A stretch of 64,000 bases of DNA, from the NCBI RefSeq assembly GCF_021083305.1, contig NZ_JAJFAY010000007.1, positions 62,001-126,000 of the forward strand, read 5' to 3'. Each line of letters begins with the position of its first letter. The first letter of the stretch is position 1. This document shows positions 1-7,816 of the stretch, one piece after another. A model generated the notes under the pieces. It worked only from the letters and a program-made list of their open reading frames with translations, made no database searches and was not told the DNA's origin. The stretch is from Haladaptatus sp. DYF46 (lineage in GTDB: Archaea > Halobacteriota > Halobacteria > Halobacteriales > Haladaptataceae). The translations under genes and the position numbers were made by a program.

Positions 1-186
1 GATGAGTTCATCTGGTGCAACCCCTTCTCCATCTGCTTCAAAAACGAGGTAGTAGAGGGTAAATCGTCGGAAATCGTCCGCAAGGAGAGAATAAACGGTG
101 TCATAGGAGAGGTCTGCAGTGACGAGCATGTCGCGTGCGCCATCGGGAATGGGTTCGTCCGATGGATCTGGCGAATTCGAATTCAT
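1..186 (-). CDS. DUF7344-type winged-helix protein, N-terminal part
   Basis: The reading frame starts at the ATG at 186 and runs off the left window edge; 62 codons are visible. After an acidic, Pro-rich start it reads YDTVYSLLADDFRRFTLYYL, which matches the first helices of the haloarchaeal DUF7344 winged-helix family (a short aromatic-rich helix, then the R-R-hydrophobic core). Members are usually 100-200 residues and probably bind DNA, though targets are mostly unknown. The same family recurs at 10224, 11784 and 12978. Function beyond probable transcription regulation is inference. Confidence 0.7.
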   Translation of the reverse strand, partial: MNSNSPDPSDEPIPDGARDMLVTADLSYDTVYSLLADDFRRFTLYYLVFEADGEGVAPDELI

Positions 187-241
187 CGTGCTTGGTAGAA
201 GATCGGTTATCGTGAACTGATAGCATTCATTTGAATGGAGT

Positions 242-895
242 TTATGTTGAGTGTTTATCCATCACCGTACTTTTGATGAGCGAGTACAAGCCACGCCTGA
301 GTCGTCGCGCAAACGATTGGCCGGTGATTCCCACTGCCTCTCCTAGTTCGCCGAGTGATGTCTCACGTGGGACATTGAAGTATCCGTCTGAGAACGCATA
401 TTCGATTGCTTCCCGCTGTTTGTCGGTGATTCCGTACTCTGCGGCCGATGGTTTGCCTGGCTTCCACACGCGCTGAATCTCGAGTGGAATGTCGTAGTCT
501 GCACACGTTTGTTGAAACGCCGAGAGATTCCCGTGATCTGGCCCTCGAACGGTAAATCGCCAGGTTTCATTGGTTCCGGTTGCCCCCTCGACGATGAGAT
601 CGTGCTCACGAAATGCGGCGAGCATGTGATCGATATTCCTCGTCCATTCGATCTGGTACAGTTTCTTCTTTGGCCCTTTATCAAGCGGAATAAGGCTTGC
701 AACGCGCTCATCAGCTCGCACTGATTGTTCAAACGCGTCTTGATCAGCCGTTTCCGCCCAAAAGTACGGGACAAGCGTTTGTTCAATCGGGACGAATTGG
801 GTCAACTCGATAGAAACGTCACCGCCATTTTGCAAGACGTTGCCCAGAATGAAGCGATCGGTTGGGACGATGAATTCGACGGTAACGGCACTCAT
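242..895 (-). CDS. Bacterio-opsin activator (Bat)-type HTH regulator
   Basis: A 217-residue protein with the two-part layout of haloarchaeal Bat-like regulators. Residues 1-150 form the N-terminal sensor-like domain (EFIVPTDRFILGNVL opening, a conserved PYFWAE stretch near 45). Residues about 156-209 form the HTH_10 domain, with the typical signature FSDGYFNVPRETSLGELGEAV followed by the recognition helix region SFARRLRRG. The start at 895 is preceded by a strong GGAGG at the usual distance. It is paralogous to the gene at 2059-2703. The target genes cannot be read from the sequence. Confidence 0.88.
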   Translation of the reverse strand: MSAVTVEFIVPTDRFILGNVLQNGGDVSIELTQFVPIEQTLVPYFWAETADQDAFEQSVRADERVASLIPLDKGPKKKLYQIEWTRNIDHMLAAFREHDLIVEGATGTNETWRFTVRGPDHGNLSAFQQTCADYDIPLEIQRVWKPGKPSAAEYGITDKQREAIEYAFSDGYFNVPRETSLGELGEAVGITGQSFARRLRRGLYSLIKSTVMDKHST

Positions 896-1370
896 TGGCG
901 TGCCTCCTGAGAGCTCGGAATGAATAAACTCGAATGGGTGTACCGTGGGAAGAATCGTGAGGCAACGGGCGTTTCAGCTGTCACCTGATTTGTCGATGGT
1001 GGTGTCATGGTGGTGTGACCGTTGGTGCAGAACACATGGGTACTCAATCATGCACCCTGTGGAGCGACTACACAAAGAAACGGGGTTACCGAAACACACC
1101 GTCGGAGTTCATCATTTCCTCCATCAATGGAAATGAGCGCACATAGTGTACTAGTGAGTTCTGTGCCAACTCTAGTCAGAGCATCCCGATAAGTGTGGCG
1201 TCTCATACCACTGCGGCACAACACAATCGTATACCATTGCCTCGTGAATCGAACTCGGCATCGTGAACCGAGTAGTGATCGAAAGCGGGTGGCACTCACT
1301 ACTATCTGCCTGCCACATCCAGTACGAACACCCGGTAGGCAGCTCGTCCAAAGACCCACGACTGATTTGT
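896..1370. other. Intergenic stretch without a recognised gene
   Basis: Between the Bat-type gene and the C2H2-like gene I find only short reading frames on both strands with no family signature or good ribosome site. It probably holds the promoter of the Bat-type gene, but no clear TATA box stands out. A decayed relic cannot be excluded. Confidence 0.4.
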
Positions 1371-1583
1371 TCAATCCTGGGTCTCAGGACGCCAGATTGG
1401 ACCCCAGAGGGATTGGTGTGAGCGAGGTGGGAGAGGCGTGTACGAGCGCGCACACACGGGAGAATGGGTGGTCTCAATATAATGGGTAATCGCAGCATTC
1501 GTAACGGCCGCGCGTGAGGTTCCATCAGCGGTACTAGCAGACCACTCACAGACATCACAATAAAGACTGTACGGGTTAGTCAT
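1371..1583 (-). CDS. Small C2H2-like zinc-binding protein coupled to HalOD1 gene
   Basis: A 70-residue protein starting MTNPYSLYCDVCEWSAST, with Cys9 and Cys12 as a CxxC pair and a HYIETTH motif near 34-40 giving two His ligands, as in a single C2H2 finger. Its ATG overlaps the stop of the upstream HalOD1 gene by 4 bases (ATGA), so translation is probably coupled. A close paralogue with the same overlap lies at 7003-7215, and a relic at 2869-3032. The C-terminal third is Arg/Ser/Pro-rich and looks disordered. Its role is unknown; DNA, RNA or protein binding are all possible. Confidence 0.7.
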   Translation of the reverse strand: MTNPYSLYCDVCEWSASTADGTSRAAVTNAAITHYIETTHSPVCARSYTPLPPRSHQSLWGPIWRPETQD

Positions 1584-1849
1584 TGCGTCTGGAGAGTCAC
1601 CCTCCGGGCTGGTGTGATTTCAATGTGGTAGTCAGCATAATCGAACTCTATGCGCGGTGAGGCCCGTGCGTAGATCGCATCAAGCGCATCGGGATCAATC
1701 ACATCGTACAGCGGTGGGGCGATCATTAACGGGTCGCATTCTTCGGCGTCGGCGACTGCTTGAATTACGAGTTCACTCATTGGTGTGTGTGGTGAGCGGG
1801 TGGTGCGAGGCGGATCGATCGGCGGCGTTTGTGTGTTGGTGTCGTCCAT
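1580..1849 (-). CDS. HalOD1 output domain protein
   Basis: An 89-residue protein that is almost only a HalOD1 domain (residues about 25-86). It has an Ala/Glu-rich first helix, then PPLYDVIDPDALDAIY, then an FDYADYHIEIT strand pair. HalOD1 was defined as a haloarchaeal output domain on response regulators; stand-alone copies like this lack a receiver domain and have no proven function. It is first in a two-gene unit with the C2H2-like gene (ATGA overlap). Eight intact HalOD1 genes are present in this window. Confidence 0.85.
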   Translation of the reverse strand: MDDTNTQTPPIDPPRTTRSPHTPMSELVIQAVADAEECDPLMIAPPLYDVIDPDALDAIYARASPRIEFDYADYHIEITPARRVTLQTQ

Positions 1850-2058
1850 TGGATTTCTCGGAAGTGGTTTGTGATGGTTTATCGTGGTGGTTCGACGAGA
1901 GTAAGGGGTATGAGCGGGGTCCTCGGTGTGTACAGATGAGTATAGATGTTCCCGTGGGGTAAGGATGACTCTCAGGCTTAAGGGGGGTTGTCATGAACAC
2001 CCATCTCTTATAAGTGAGACTGAATGTCTAAGTACCAGCGAGCATACACTGAACTGAG

Positions 2059-2703
2059 CTACTCTTTTGGGGGAGAAAACAGGACTTCAGCCACTAATGT
2101 GGTAATCCCGCGGCGAAGCCGTTGGGACGCTGAATTCCCACTGATTCCAAGTTCAGCGGCCAGGTCTTCCAGTGTGCTATCACGTGGGATATTCCAAAAA
2201 CCACGCTCGTAGGCCGTTGTAATGATCTCGCGTTGGTCGGTGGTCAACTGGCCCCCCTCGTCTGGAAGTGTGGGATTGTAGAGCCGGCGGAGGTCAATCG
2301 CAACGCCGTGCTCGCGGCATTGAGCTAAAAACTCGGTGAGTGCTTGTCGAGTCGGGAATTGCAGCCGGAACTCCCACGCATCGACGGTACCCTCTGCCAC
2401 CAGTATCTCGGTATCTGTCGCGAGCAAGGGTTGGACGAGATGGTTAACGTCCGCACTCCATTCGATCTCAAACAGGAAGCGACCATCCGCTTCAGTGAGC
2501 AATTGGACGTCCCGTGTGAGTGGGTCATTGTGGAGCGTTGCTTCAATGGCATCGTGCTCCCCGCCTTCGACCCAAAACAAGGGTATAATCCCTGATTGGA
2601 GTGGAACGAGGCTTTCGAGTTCGACCTTGATGTCAGGGTATGCTTCGAGGAGGCAACCGAGGGCGAACTGATTGGCGGGTACCGTGATATCTGTAATGAT
2701 CAT
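2059..2703 (-). CDS. Bacterio-opsin activator (Bat)-type HTH regulator
   Basis: A 214-residue protein of the same two-domain type as 242-895. The N-terminal sensor-like domain starts MIITDITVPANQF and carries PLFWVEGG near 44. The HTH_10 domain begins near residue 153 with LTTDQREIITTAYERGFWNI and ends in SASQRLRRG. I chose the ATG at 2703 over the longer frame (to 2766) because it aligns with the paralogue start. A probable transcription regulator; ligand and targets are not visible. Confidence 0.88.
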   Translation of the reverse strand: MIITDITVPANQFALGCLLEAYPDIKVELESLVPLQSGIIPLFWVEGGEHDAIEATLHNDPLTRDVQLLTEADGRFLFEIEWSADVNHLVQPLLATDTEILVAEGTVDAWEFRLQFPTRQALTEFLAQCREHGVAIDLRRLYNPTLPDEGGQLTTDQREIITTAYERGFWNIPRDSTLEDLAAELGISGNSASQRLRRGITTLVAEVLFSPPKE

Positions 2704-2868
2704 CGGAATCTTTTGATGAATGAGGGTGAGTGCGGTGGGTCTATTAAGCGCGTCGCTACAATTCATATCTCTCTTGGGATTAGTTGTGTGGGCTGCTGAT
2801 TCAGGCTGTGTACTACCCAGGCCCAGAAGTCAACCTTGTTGCATCAGTTTCGGCTCTTGCTTGGTGTG

Positions 2869-3032
2869 TCACCACAGGTAGCAGAGCGAGTGTGGACAAT
2901 GAAGGTGAAGGGTATCGCTCGTGAATCCGAATCCGTAGCAGAGACAGTACGGATCAGTCATTGGACTGAATGTGTATGTTCTTTACTGGCGTGATTTCGA
3001 CTCTGTACCCGGCATAGTTGAATTGGGCATGC
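2869..3032 (-). pseudogene. Relic of a HalOD1 / C2H2-like gene pair
   Basis: Reading leftward from about 3032, one frame gives the end of a HalOD1 domain (QFNYAGYRVEIT, then a stop at 2954-2956), matching FDYADYHIEIT of the intact gene at 1580. An overlapping ATG at 2961 opens MTDPYCLC, matching the MTDPYSL start of the C2H2-like genes, but the frame then degrades and stops after 30 codons. The HalOD1 part begins abruptly at a junction with a TrmB fragment. This is a third, decayed copy of the pairs at 1371-1849 and 7003-7457. Confidence 0.65.
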
Positions 3033-3094
3033 GGCGATTGATGGCGACCGGTTTACAGCCGGCTGATGATCCTGAAGTGGCCGGCGACGAATGA
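3030..3094 (+). pseudogene. C-terminal fragment of a TrmB-family regulator
   Basis: This frame reads RRLMATGLQPADDPEVAGDE and stops at 3092-3094. It aligns with the last 20 residues of the intact TrmB protein at 13786-14625 (RRLMATGLPRRQDPDVTEDE), and the DNA is near-identical over the first 18 bases. As at the intact locus, it faces a convergent HalOD1 gene a few bases on. It is therefore the tail of a lost TrmB/HalOD1 unit, cut at about 3031. Confidence 0.7.
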
Positions 3095-3113
3095 CTGCTT
3101 GTGTCGCTATCCC

Positions 3114-3428
3114 TCAGTCGTCCTGCAGGAGTTCGAGTTCGACGTCGTTCTCGCTGGTAACTGTCACCTGATAGCCCTGATATTGAAACGTAACTGCGCC
3201 AGTTGTCGGTCGGTGTGAGCCCGCTCGTGTGGGGCCAAACAGTGTGTTGAGTGCGTCGGGATCGATGACCTCGTACAACGGCACAAGATCGTTAGACGAG
3301 ATGTTCTCGCGTGCTAGAATACGGTTGATGATTGTCGCTGTTACCGACTCGGTGTCATCTAGTGGTTGTTTACCCGATGTGCTCGGTACTTCGGTGTGGG
3401 TAGCAGGGGAGTCCTCTGGTGGAGTCAT
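3114..3428 (-). CDS. HalOD1 output domain protein
   Basis: A 104-residue protein. Residues 1-25 are Ser/Thr/Pro-rich and probably disordered. HalOD1 follows, with VTATIINRILARE, LVPLYEVIDPDALNTLF and VTFQYQGYQVTVT. It is convergent with a TrmB C-terminal relic that ends 19 bases away. The same arrangement occurs at 14625/14653, so this gene was probably once next to a full TrmB gene. Function of stand-alone HalOD1 proteins is unknown. Confidence 0.85.
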   Translation of the reverse strand: MTPPEDSPATHTEVPSTSGKQPLDDTESVTATIINRILARENISSNDLVPLYEVIDPDALNTLFGPTRAGSHRPTTGAVTFQYQGYQVTVTSENDVELELLQDD

Positions 3429-3617
3429 GAGTGTATCTCGTCAGAGCGATTCGAGAAGGTCGTATATAGGTATTCAAGAGGGTGACGTCCGTACACGGAC
3501 GACCGCGGAAATGGTGGGTCACTCCTCACAACCTGGAGCATCGAGTCAATTACAACAGAGGCCGTAAGAGGGACTGATACCGAGACAGGTGAGACACGAG
3601 AATGGAATCGAGAGGAA

Positions 3618-3938
3618 TTGATACACCGTCTCGGTGCTCGTGAATTCAGTGCAGAATTGACGACCTTTGATCGAGTAAGTGTGACCGAAATCGGGAAATG
3701 GAGCGAAAGGCACTCGGTTGAAGACACCGAGAAGGAAAAACCGTATGTAATCGTAATTGCGTACGGGAACAACGGAGAGAAATTCACACAGCAGTATGCT
3801 GCAACCGAGCCGGGCGATTGGGACTTACTCGCGGTGGTACAAGAGGATACAACGATCCAGGACTTCAGCGACGAGTTACGGAACCGCTTCGATGACGCTG
3901 TACACAAGACTCACAAGGTCGAACAACGGTATCACTGA
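3618..3938 (+). CDS. Hypothetical protein, probably 5'-truncated
   Basis: I do not recognise this protein. The frame has no ATG near its beginning. The best start inside it is TTG at 3618 (106 residues), but the frame is open, with coding-like composition, back to a stop at 3483. A separate frame from an ATG at 3427 could be its displaced N-terminus, one frameshift away. The product is soluble and charged, with no membrane segment or signal peptide (YVIVIAYGNNGEKFTQQYA in the middle, acidic helix near the end). It is either a gene with an unusual start or a frameshifted relic. Confidence 0.4.
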   Translation: MIHRLGAREFSAELTTFDRVSVTEIGKWSERHSVEDTEKEKPYVIVIAYGNNGEKFTQQYAATEPGDWDLLAVVQEDTTIQDFSDELRNRFDDAVHKTHKVEQRYH

Positions 3939-4939
3939 GTAGACCTTCGTCGTGACCGGGATCCGTTTCCTGGAGGAGACCAGACAGAGCACTGCCTAGT
4001 TACAGGATTCAGTTATAGAGTAATGTTTCAACGTCTCTACCGGGTGCAACCAGTGAACTACTTTATCTCATCATGACTGGATTTCACTGCCAGATGAAAG
4101 TAAATCATCAAAAGTGTCCATCCAACATCACATATATTGTCAAAAGATAATATAATATTCAATAAAATATTAATACATGAGAGTAACTAAGGAGAAATCG
4201 TGTTTCAGCATCTTAGACTGAGTAATGGCCGTCGAGAGAAGTGAGGTTTTGGCCAATGAATATATAATATTTAATATGGAACGATGCCTGGACTGACTTA
4301 TTACAAAAGAGCCGAGTTATATACAACTCTATGCAGGAAGATGTCACATGAGGATAAACAATATACCAATAACGTGGGAAGGAATGAGCACTTAGCAGCG
4401 ACGATGGTTTCCCACGTTTTATTGGAGAAATTTTTGTCCAACGAGAAAACCATGTGGCCCCGAAGGACTACTGATAAGCGGTTACTAGTTGTTATGTGTT
4501 ACCACCCCACAAGATATATTGGATGGGTATCTGTATAAGGATGCGGCTTGCCAATTCAGGCATCCCAGTACCGCTATAGTTTTATTTGCAGACAATAAAT
4601 GATTCAAACTGAGAACAAGGATATGAATATAATCATAGATATATACATTAAAATAGCTGAAGTAGAAAGGGCAATAGTATACCGATTCAATCATCTAATC
4701 GCCCATAGCTGCATGTCCTAGTAGATCTACTTCCTAATCCGGCAATCTTTGTTTTGCCAGTCGATTTTGGAATAAATAAGATCCATCCATTGGTCGAATA
4801 TCATACTAGTGATTCGCTTTTCTGTACTCATGATACTGCCACATTTGAATAATTTCATGATGGTTGTTATGCTGAATTATTTCTAGTCAAGCTGGTGAAA
4901 ACGAGAACATCGATTACTGATGATCCCTTAGTGAGGTGA
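3939..4939. other. AT-rich 1-kb intergenic region
   Basis: This stretch is clearly more AT-rich than its surroundings (runs such as taatataatattcaataaa near 4150) and has stops in every frame. An 84-codon frame at 4284-4538 lacks any family signature or ribosome site and is not accepted. The right end holds the leader of the PAC2 gene, with a GAGGTGA ribosome site just before 4940. I see no transposon ends or RNA gene here. Confidence 0.4.
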
Positions 4940-5713
4940 ATGAGCAAACCAACAGAGACAGTCAAATTCAAAGCAATCACTGACCAGAACCCCGAAACAG
5001 CGACGTTCATCGAAGGACTATCAGGACACGGCCTGGTTGCTGCAATTGCGGTAGATCAAATTACTCAACAACTTGGACTAAGCCATCACGGATCGCTTCA
5101 CTCTGGTCTGTTTCCTTCGGTGACATCATTTACGGAGGGCCAAATACAGGACCCTGTTCGAGTATATGCCGGTGAAACACCGTCTGTACTCACATTGCAG
5201 AGTGATGTTGTCCTCCCTCCGACGAGTTATCGAGCGCTCGGAAAGTGCCTACGAGAGGACATCATGGCCAAATTTGAGCGTGCGGTGTTTTTGGTTGGCG
5301 CTCCCGCGCAATCAGAATCTGAAGTGGGCGACGTACAGGGGGTTGCAACAACAGATGGACTCAAAGACGAGTTAATCGCCGCGGATATTCCACTCGCCAC
5401 TTCCCCCGGACTTGTTGGTGGCGTCACAGGCGCACTTGCGGACGATTTCTATCGATCTGGAATCCCTTCCGTGCTACTCATCGTCCAAGCGAATCCTTTC
5501 TATCCAGATCCTACTGCTGCACAATCTCTGATTGAGGAGGCTGTTGAACCCTTGGTTGACTTTGATATTGAAACACCAGAACTCGAACAACAAGCAGATG
5601 CAATCCAATCCGAACTTGAACAAGTCGCTGCACAATACCAGCAACTCATCCAGGACGAACAAGCAGGTCAATCACAAGATCTAGATCAACCGGTACCAAG
5701 TATGTACCAGTAG
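4940..5713 (+). CDS. PAC2 family protein (proteasome assembly chaperone-like)
   Basis: A 257-residue protein of the PAC2 superfamily, recognised from the opening FIEGLSGHGLVAAIAVDQI with its glycine loop, the middle VFLVGAPAQSE strand-loop, and TSPGLVGGVTGALADDF. Archaeal members resemble eukaryotic proteasome assembly chaperone 2 but their role is not proven. The last 60 residues are a Gln/Glu-rich probable coiled coil (LEQQADAIQSELEQVAAQYQ) with a disordered tail. The ATG at 4940 has a GAGGTGA ribosome site. It is monocistronic. Confidence 0.85.
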   Translation: MSKPTETVKFKAITDQNPETATFIEGLSGHGLVAAIAVDQITQQLGLSHHGSLHSGLFPSVTSFTEGQIQDPVRVYAGETPSVLTLQSDVVLPPTSYRALGKCLREDIMAKFERAVFLVGAPAQSESEVGDVQGVATTDGLKDELIAADIPLATSPGLVGGVTGALADDFYRSGIPSVLLIVQANPFYPDPTAAQSLIEEAVEPLVDFDIETPELEQQADAIQSELEQVAAQYQQLIQDEQAGQSQDLDQPVPSMYQ

Positions 5714-5824
5714 ACAAGTGTAGCTGATCAGTTTCTATTGACAAACAGTCGGTAATGGGTTTATTCATCGTAACGGGGAGGAGATAAGCAAGGACGTCAA
5801 GGAAAATCGGTGTGATATCGATGG

Positions 5825-6850
5825 TTAGTTTTGCGAATCATATGGCTCTGCGATATTCGCTAACGCCTCGCCCATAATAATGGTCGCTTCCTGGGTCAAC
5901 ACGTACAGGATCCCATCTCGGTCTGCACGAATTGTCTGAAGCGGTTCGTACGTGGTTGGATCGTACAATGTCCCGAGAAACATGCCGCTTTCGACTGTTG
6001 AGCCGACAGTCAGGTCTGGATTCGAGCGAAAAAGTCCGGAGTCAGACGCGACAATGCGACCGAGATGGTTCCGAGCAAGTGTTTGTGGGCCGGTGTCAGT
6101 CAATGGTTCATCGAGGATGCCGAGATGCCGCAAGACGTTCAAAATCCCTCTCACTCCAATCTCGACCGCATCCTCGACGATTTGTTTACTGTAGGCGAGT
6201 TCCGGTGTGATACTCGGGATTTCGTCTTCAATGGCAGCAACACGGAGTTTGCCGCCAAAACTTCGCCGGTGCCACTCTTCACTCGCTGCAGCGTGTGCTT
6301 GTTCGGTGAGCAAGAGTCCGGTGCCAAAGACCCGCCCAAGCTCAAGTGAGTCAGTGTGGCCTTCGAGTGCAACGACATGCGGGAGCATATTCGGACTTCC
6401 TGTGTGTAAATCGATGATCACATCGGCAGTATGTGCGTGGTCCCAGAGGCGAGCTGCCATTCGTTCGTGAACGCTCCCATTTGCATCACCTGGCCACACA
6501 CGATTCATATTCGGATTGACTGGGTCCAGTTGCTCAGGTGTAATATAGGAGACGTGGTCGAAGGTGAGCGGGTCGGCAACTGGAACCGCAATGACTTTGC
6601 CAGCAAGATCAGCATCAACAATCTCGTTGTGGAGCCGCCGAAGGACTTCTGCACCATTGACTTCGCGACCATGCTGTGCGGCTTGGAGATAGACTGTTGG
6701 GCCGTCCTTGGAGCCTGTATAGGTGTGGACCATTGTTTCGATTTTCGTGCCGGATGGTAACCGGGCAAGCGTTTCACGTGTCGCTGTATGTGTACTCTCC
6801 CCCATGGCTGGTAATCTCAGGTGTGGAAGTAGCAACTCACTTTCGGCCAT
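5825..6850 (-). CDS. Succinylglutamate desuccinylase/aspartoacylase-like M14 deacylase
   Basis: A 341-residue protein of the zinc-dependent AstE/AspA branch of the M14 carboxypeptidase fold. His60 and Glu63 in HGREVNG are the first zinc ligands, and the His in IDLHTGSP is the third. A conserved Glu (ITPELAYSK) sits where the general base is expected. The C-terminal third is a beta-rich domain (LFRSNPDLTVGSTVESG) typical of this branch. The family hydrolyses N-acyl amino acids; the substrate here is not deducible. I took the ATG at 6850, not the upstream TTG. Confidence 0.85.
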   Translation of the reverse strand: MAESELLLPHLRLPAMGESTHTATRETLARLPSGTKIETMVHTYTGSKDGPTVYLQAAQHGREVNGAEVLRRLHNEIVDADLAGKVIAVPVADPLTFDHVSYITPEQLDPVNPNMNRVWPGDANGSVHERMAARLWDHAHTADVIIDLHTGSPNMLPHVVALEGHTDSLELGRVFGTGLLLTEQAHAAASEEWHRRSFGGKLRVAAIEDEIPSITPELAYSKQIVEDAVEIGVRGILNVLRHLGILDEPLTDTGPQTLARNHLGRIVASDSGLFRSNPDLTVGSTVESGMFLGTLYDPTTYEPLQTIRADRDGILYVLTQEATIIMGEALANIAEPYDSQN

Positions 6851-7002
6851 TCTCAACGTTCAATGTGCAACTCACCGATTCTGTTCCACAGAATCGCCCG
6901 CAGTTGGGTCCCTTTGTTGTGCGGGATTGGTCAGCGTCTCCGGCCTGAGATGCAAACGATCCAAGGGTTGCATATGTGGGTGAACACCGATGAAGAAGGT
7001 GT

Positions 7003-7215
7003 TCAGTCCGAGACCTCGCAACGATCGATGCGCCACATAAGTGCAGGACTCGAACGAAATGGAGACGGTGTGTACGAACGCGCTCGTATGGGAGTATGAC
7101 TCGTTTCCCGATAATGGGCAATCCCAGCACTCGTGACGGCCATGCGTGAGTTTCCATCAGCGGTGCTGGCAGACCAGTCACAGACGCCACAAACGAGGCT
7201 GTATGGGTCAGTCAT
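7003..7215 (-). CDS. Small C2H2-like zinc-binding protein coupled to HalOD1 gene
   Basis: A 70-residue paralogue of 1371-1583: MTDPYSLVCGVCDWSAST with a CxxC pair, then HYRETSH giving two His. The ATG overlaps the stop of the HalOD1 gene by 4 bases (ATGA). Preservation of both the pairing and the overlap in two diverged copies suggests the two products act together. No known function. Confidence 0.7.
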   Translation of the reverse strand: MTDPYSLVCGVCDWSASTADGNSRMAVTSAGIAHYRETSHTPIRARSYTPSPFRSSPALMWRIDRCEVSD

Positions 7216-7457
7216 TGCGGTTGGACAGTCACTATCCTAGCAGGTGTGATTTCAATCTGGTAATCGGAATACTCGAAGTGCATGCATGGTGATGCCCGCG
7301 CATAGATGGCATCAAGCGCGTCGGGATCGATAGCATCATACAGGGGTGGCGTTACCATCGAGGGATCACACTCTTCTGCCTTGGCAATCGCTTGAATCAC
7401 GAGGTCACTGATGTGAGGTGGGCCAGTTGGGGGCGTCTGTGTATGCGTTGTATCCAT
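7212..7457 (-). CDS. HalOD1 output domain protein
   Basis: An 81-residue stand-alone HalOD1 domain: LVIQAIAKAEECDPSM, PPLYDAIDPDALDAIY and FEYSDYQIEIT. The frame extends to 7487, but the ATG at 7457 (MDTTHTQTPP) aligns exactly with the start of the paralogue at 1849 (MDDTNTQTPP), so I use that. It is upstream of, and overlaps, the C2H2-like gene. Confidence 0.85.
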   Translation of the reverse strand: MDTTHTQTPPTGPPHISDLVIQAIAKAEECDPSMVTPPLYDAIDPDALDAIYARASPCMHFEYSDYQIEITPARIVTVQPQ

Positions 7458-7684
7458 GGTGGATGAGTCGGCTAACTGCGTCGACATGCCCCTTTTGGTT
7501 GCATGCGGTTGACAGTGTGGGTTGCTAATTCATGTGTGGGGAACTAACGTACTGAGGGAGGTTGAGATGAGTCGCAAAGAGAGCTTTGGCGTACTTAGTG
7601 AGTATTGTTCATGCTGATTTTGGAGGCTCGGGATAAAGATACGCCATTCAAGGCGGGTCTCTCGGTTGAAAGTCTGGCATGAAC
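7458..7684. other. Intergenic stretch, nothing recognised
   Basis: Together with the short ORF region up to 7816 this spans about 360 bases with no recognised gene. It should contain the promoter of the HalOD1-C2H2 unit. No hairpin or repeat stands out. Confidence 0.35.
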
Positions 7685-7789
7685 ATGCGAACGATGGAAA
7701 TTAGCCCAATCGACGAAATCGCTCATCTTGTTGACGATGAAGAGAATTCTTCCGGAGCAGTATCAAAATGCGCAGGAACGCCAGTCTGA
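7685..7789 (+). CDS. Possible 34-residue small protein
   Basis: A short frame starting MRTMEISPIDEIAHLVDDEE with acidic, haloarchaea-like composition. It ends shortly before the convergent glutamate-cysteine ligase family gene. There is no strong ribosome site and no family match that I know, so it may be a gene relic or chance. Confidence 0.2.
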   Translation: MRTMEISPIDEIAHLVDDEENSSGAVSKCAGTPV

Positions 7790-7816
7790 TGCTATTCTAC
7801 CATAGAATTGACTACC

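Noticed and set aside
945..1136. 63-codon plus-strand frame between the Bat-type and C2H2-like genes
   Set aside because: No ribosome site, no family signature, and Trp/His-rich composition unlike haloarchaeal proteins.
4284..4538. 84-codon frame in the AT-rich intergenic region
   Set aside because: Basic, Thr/Tyr-rich composition and no signature; typical of chance frames in AT-rich DNA.
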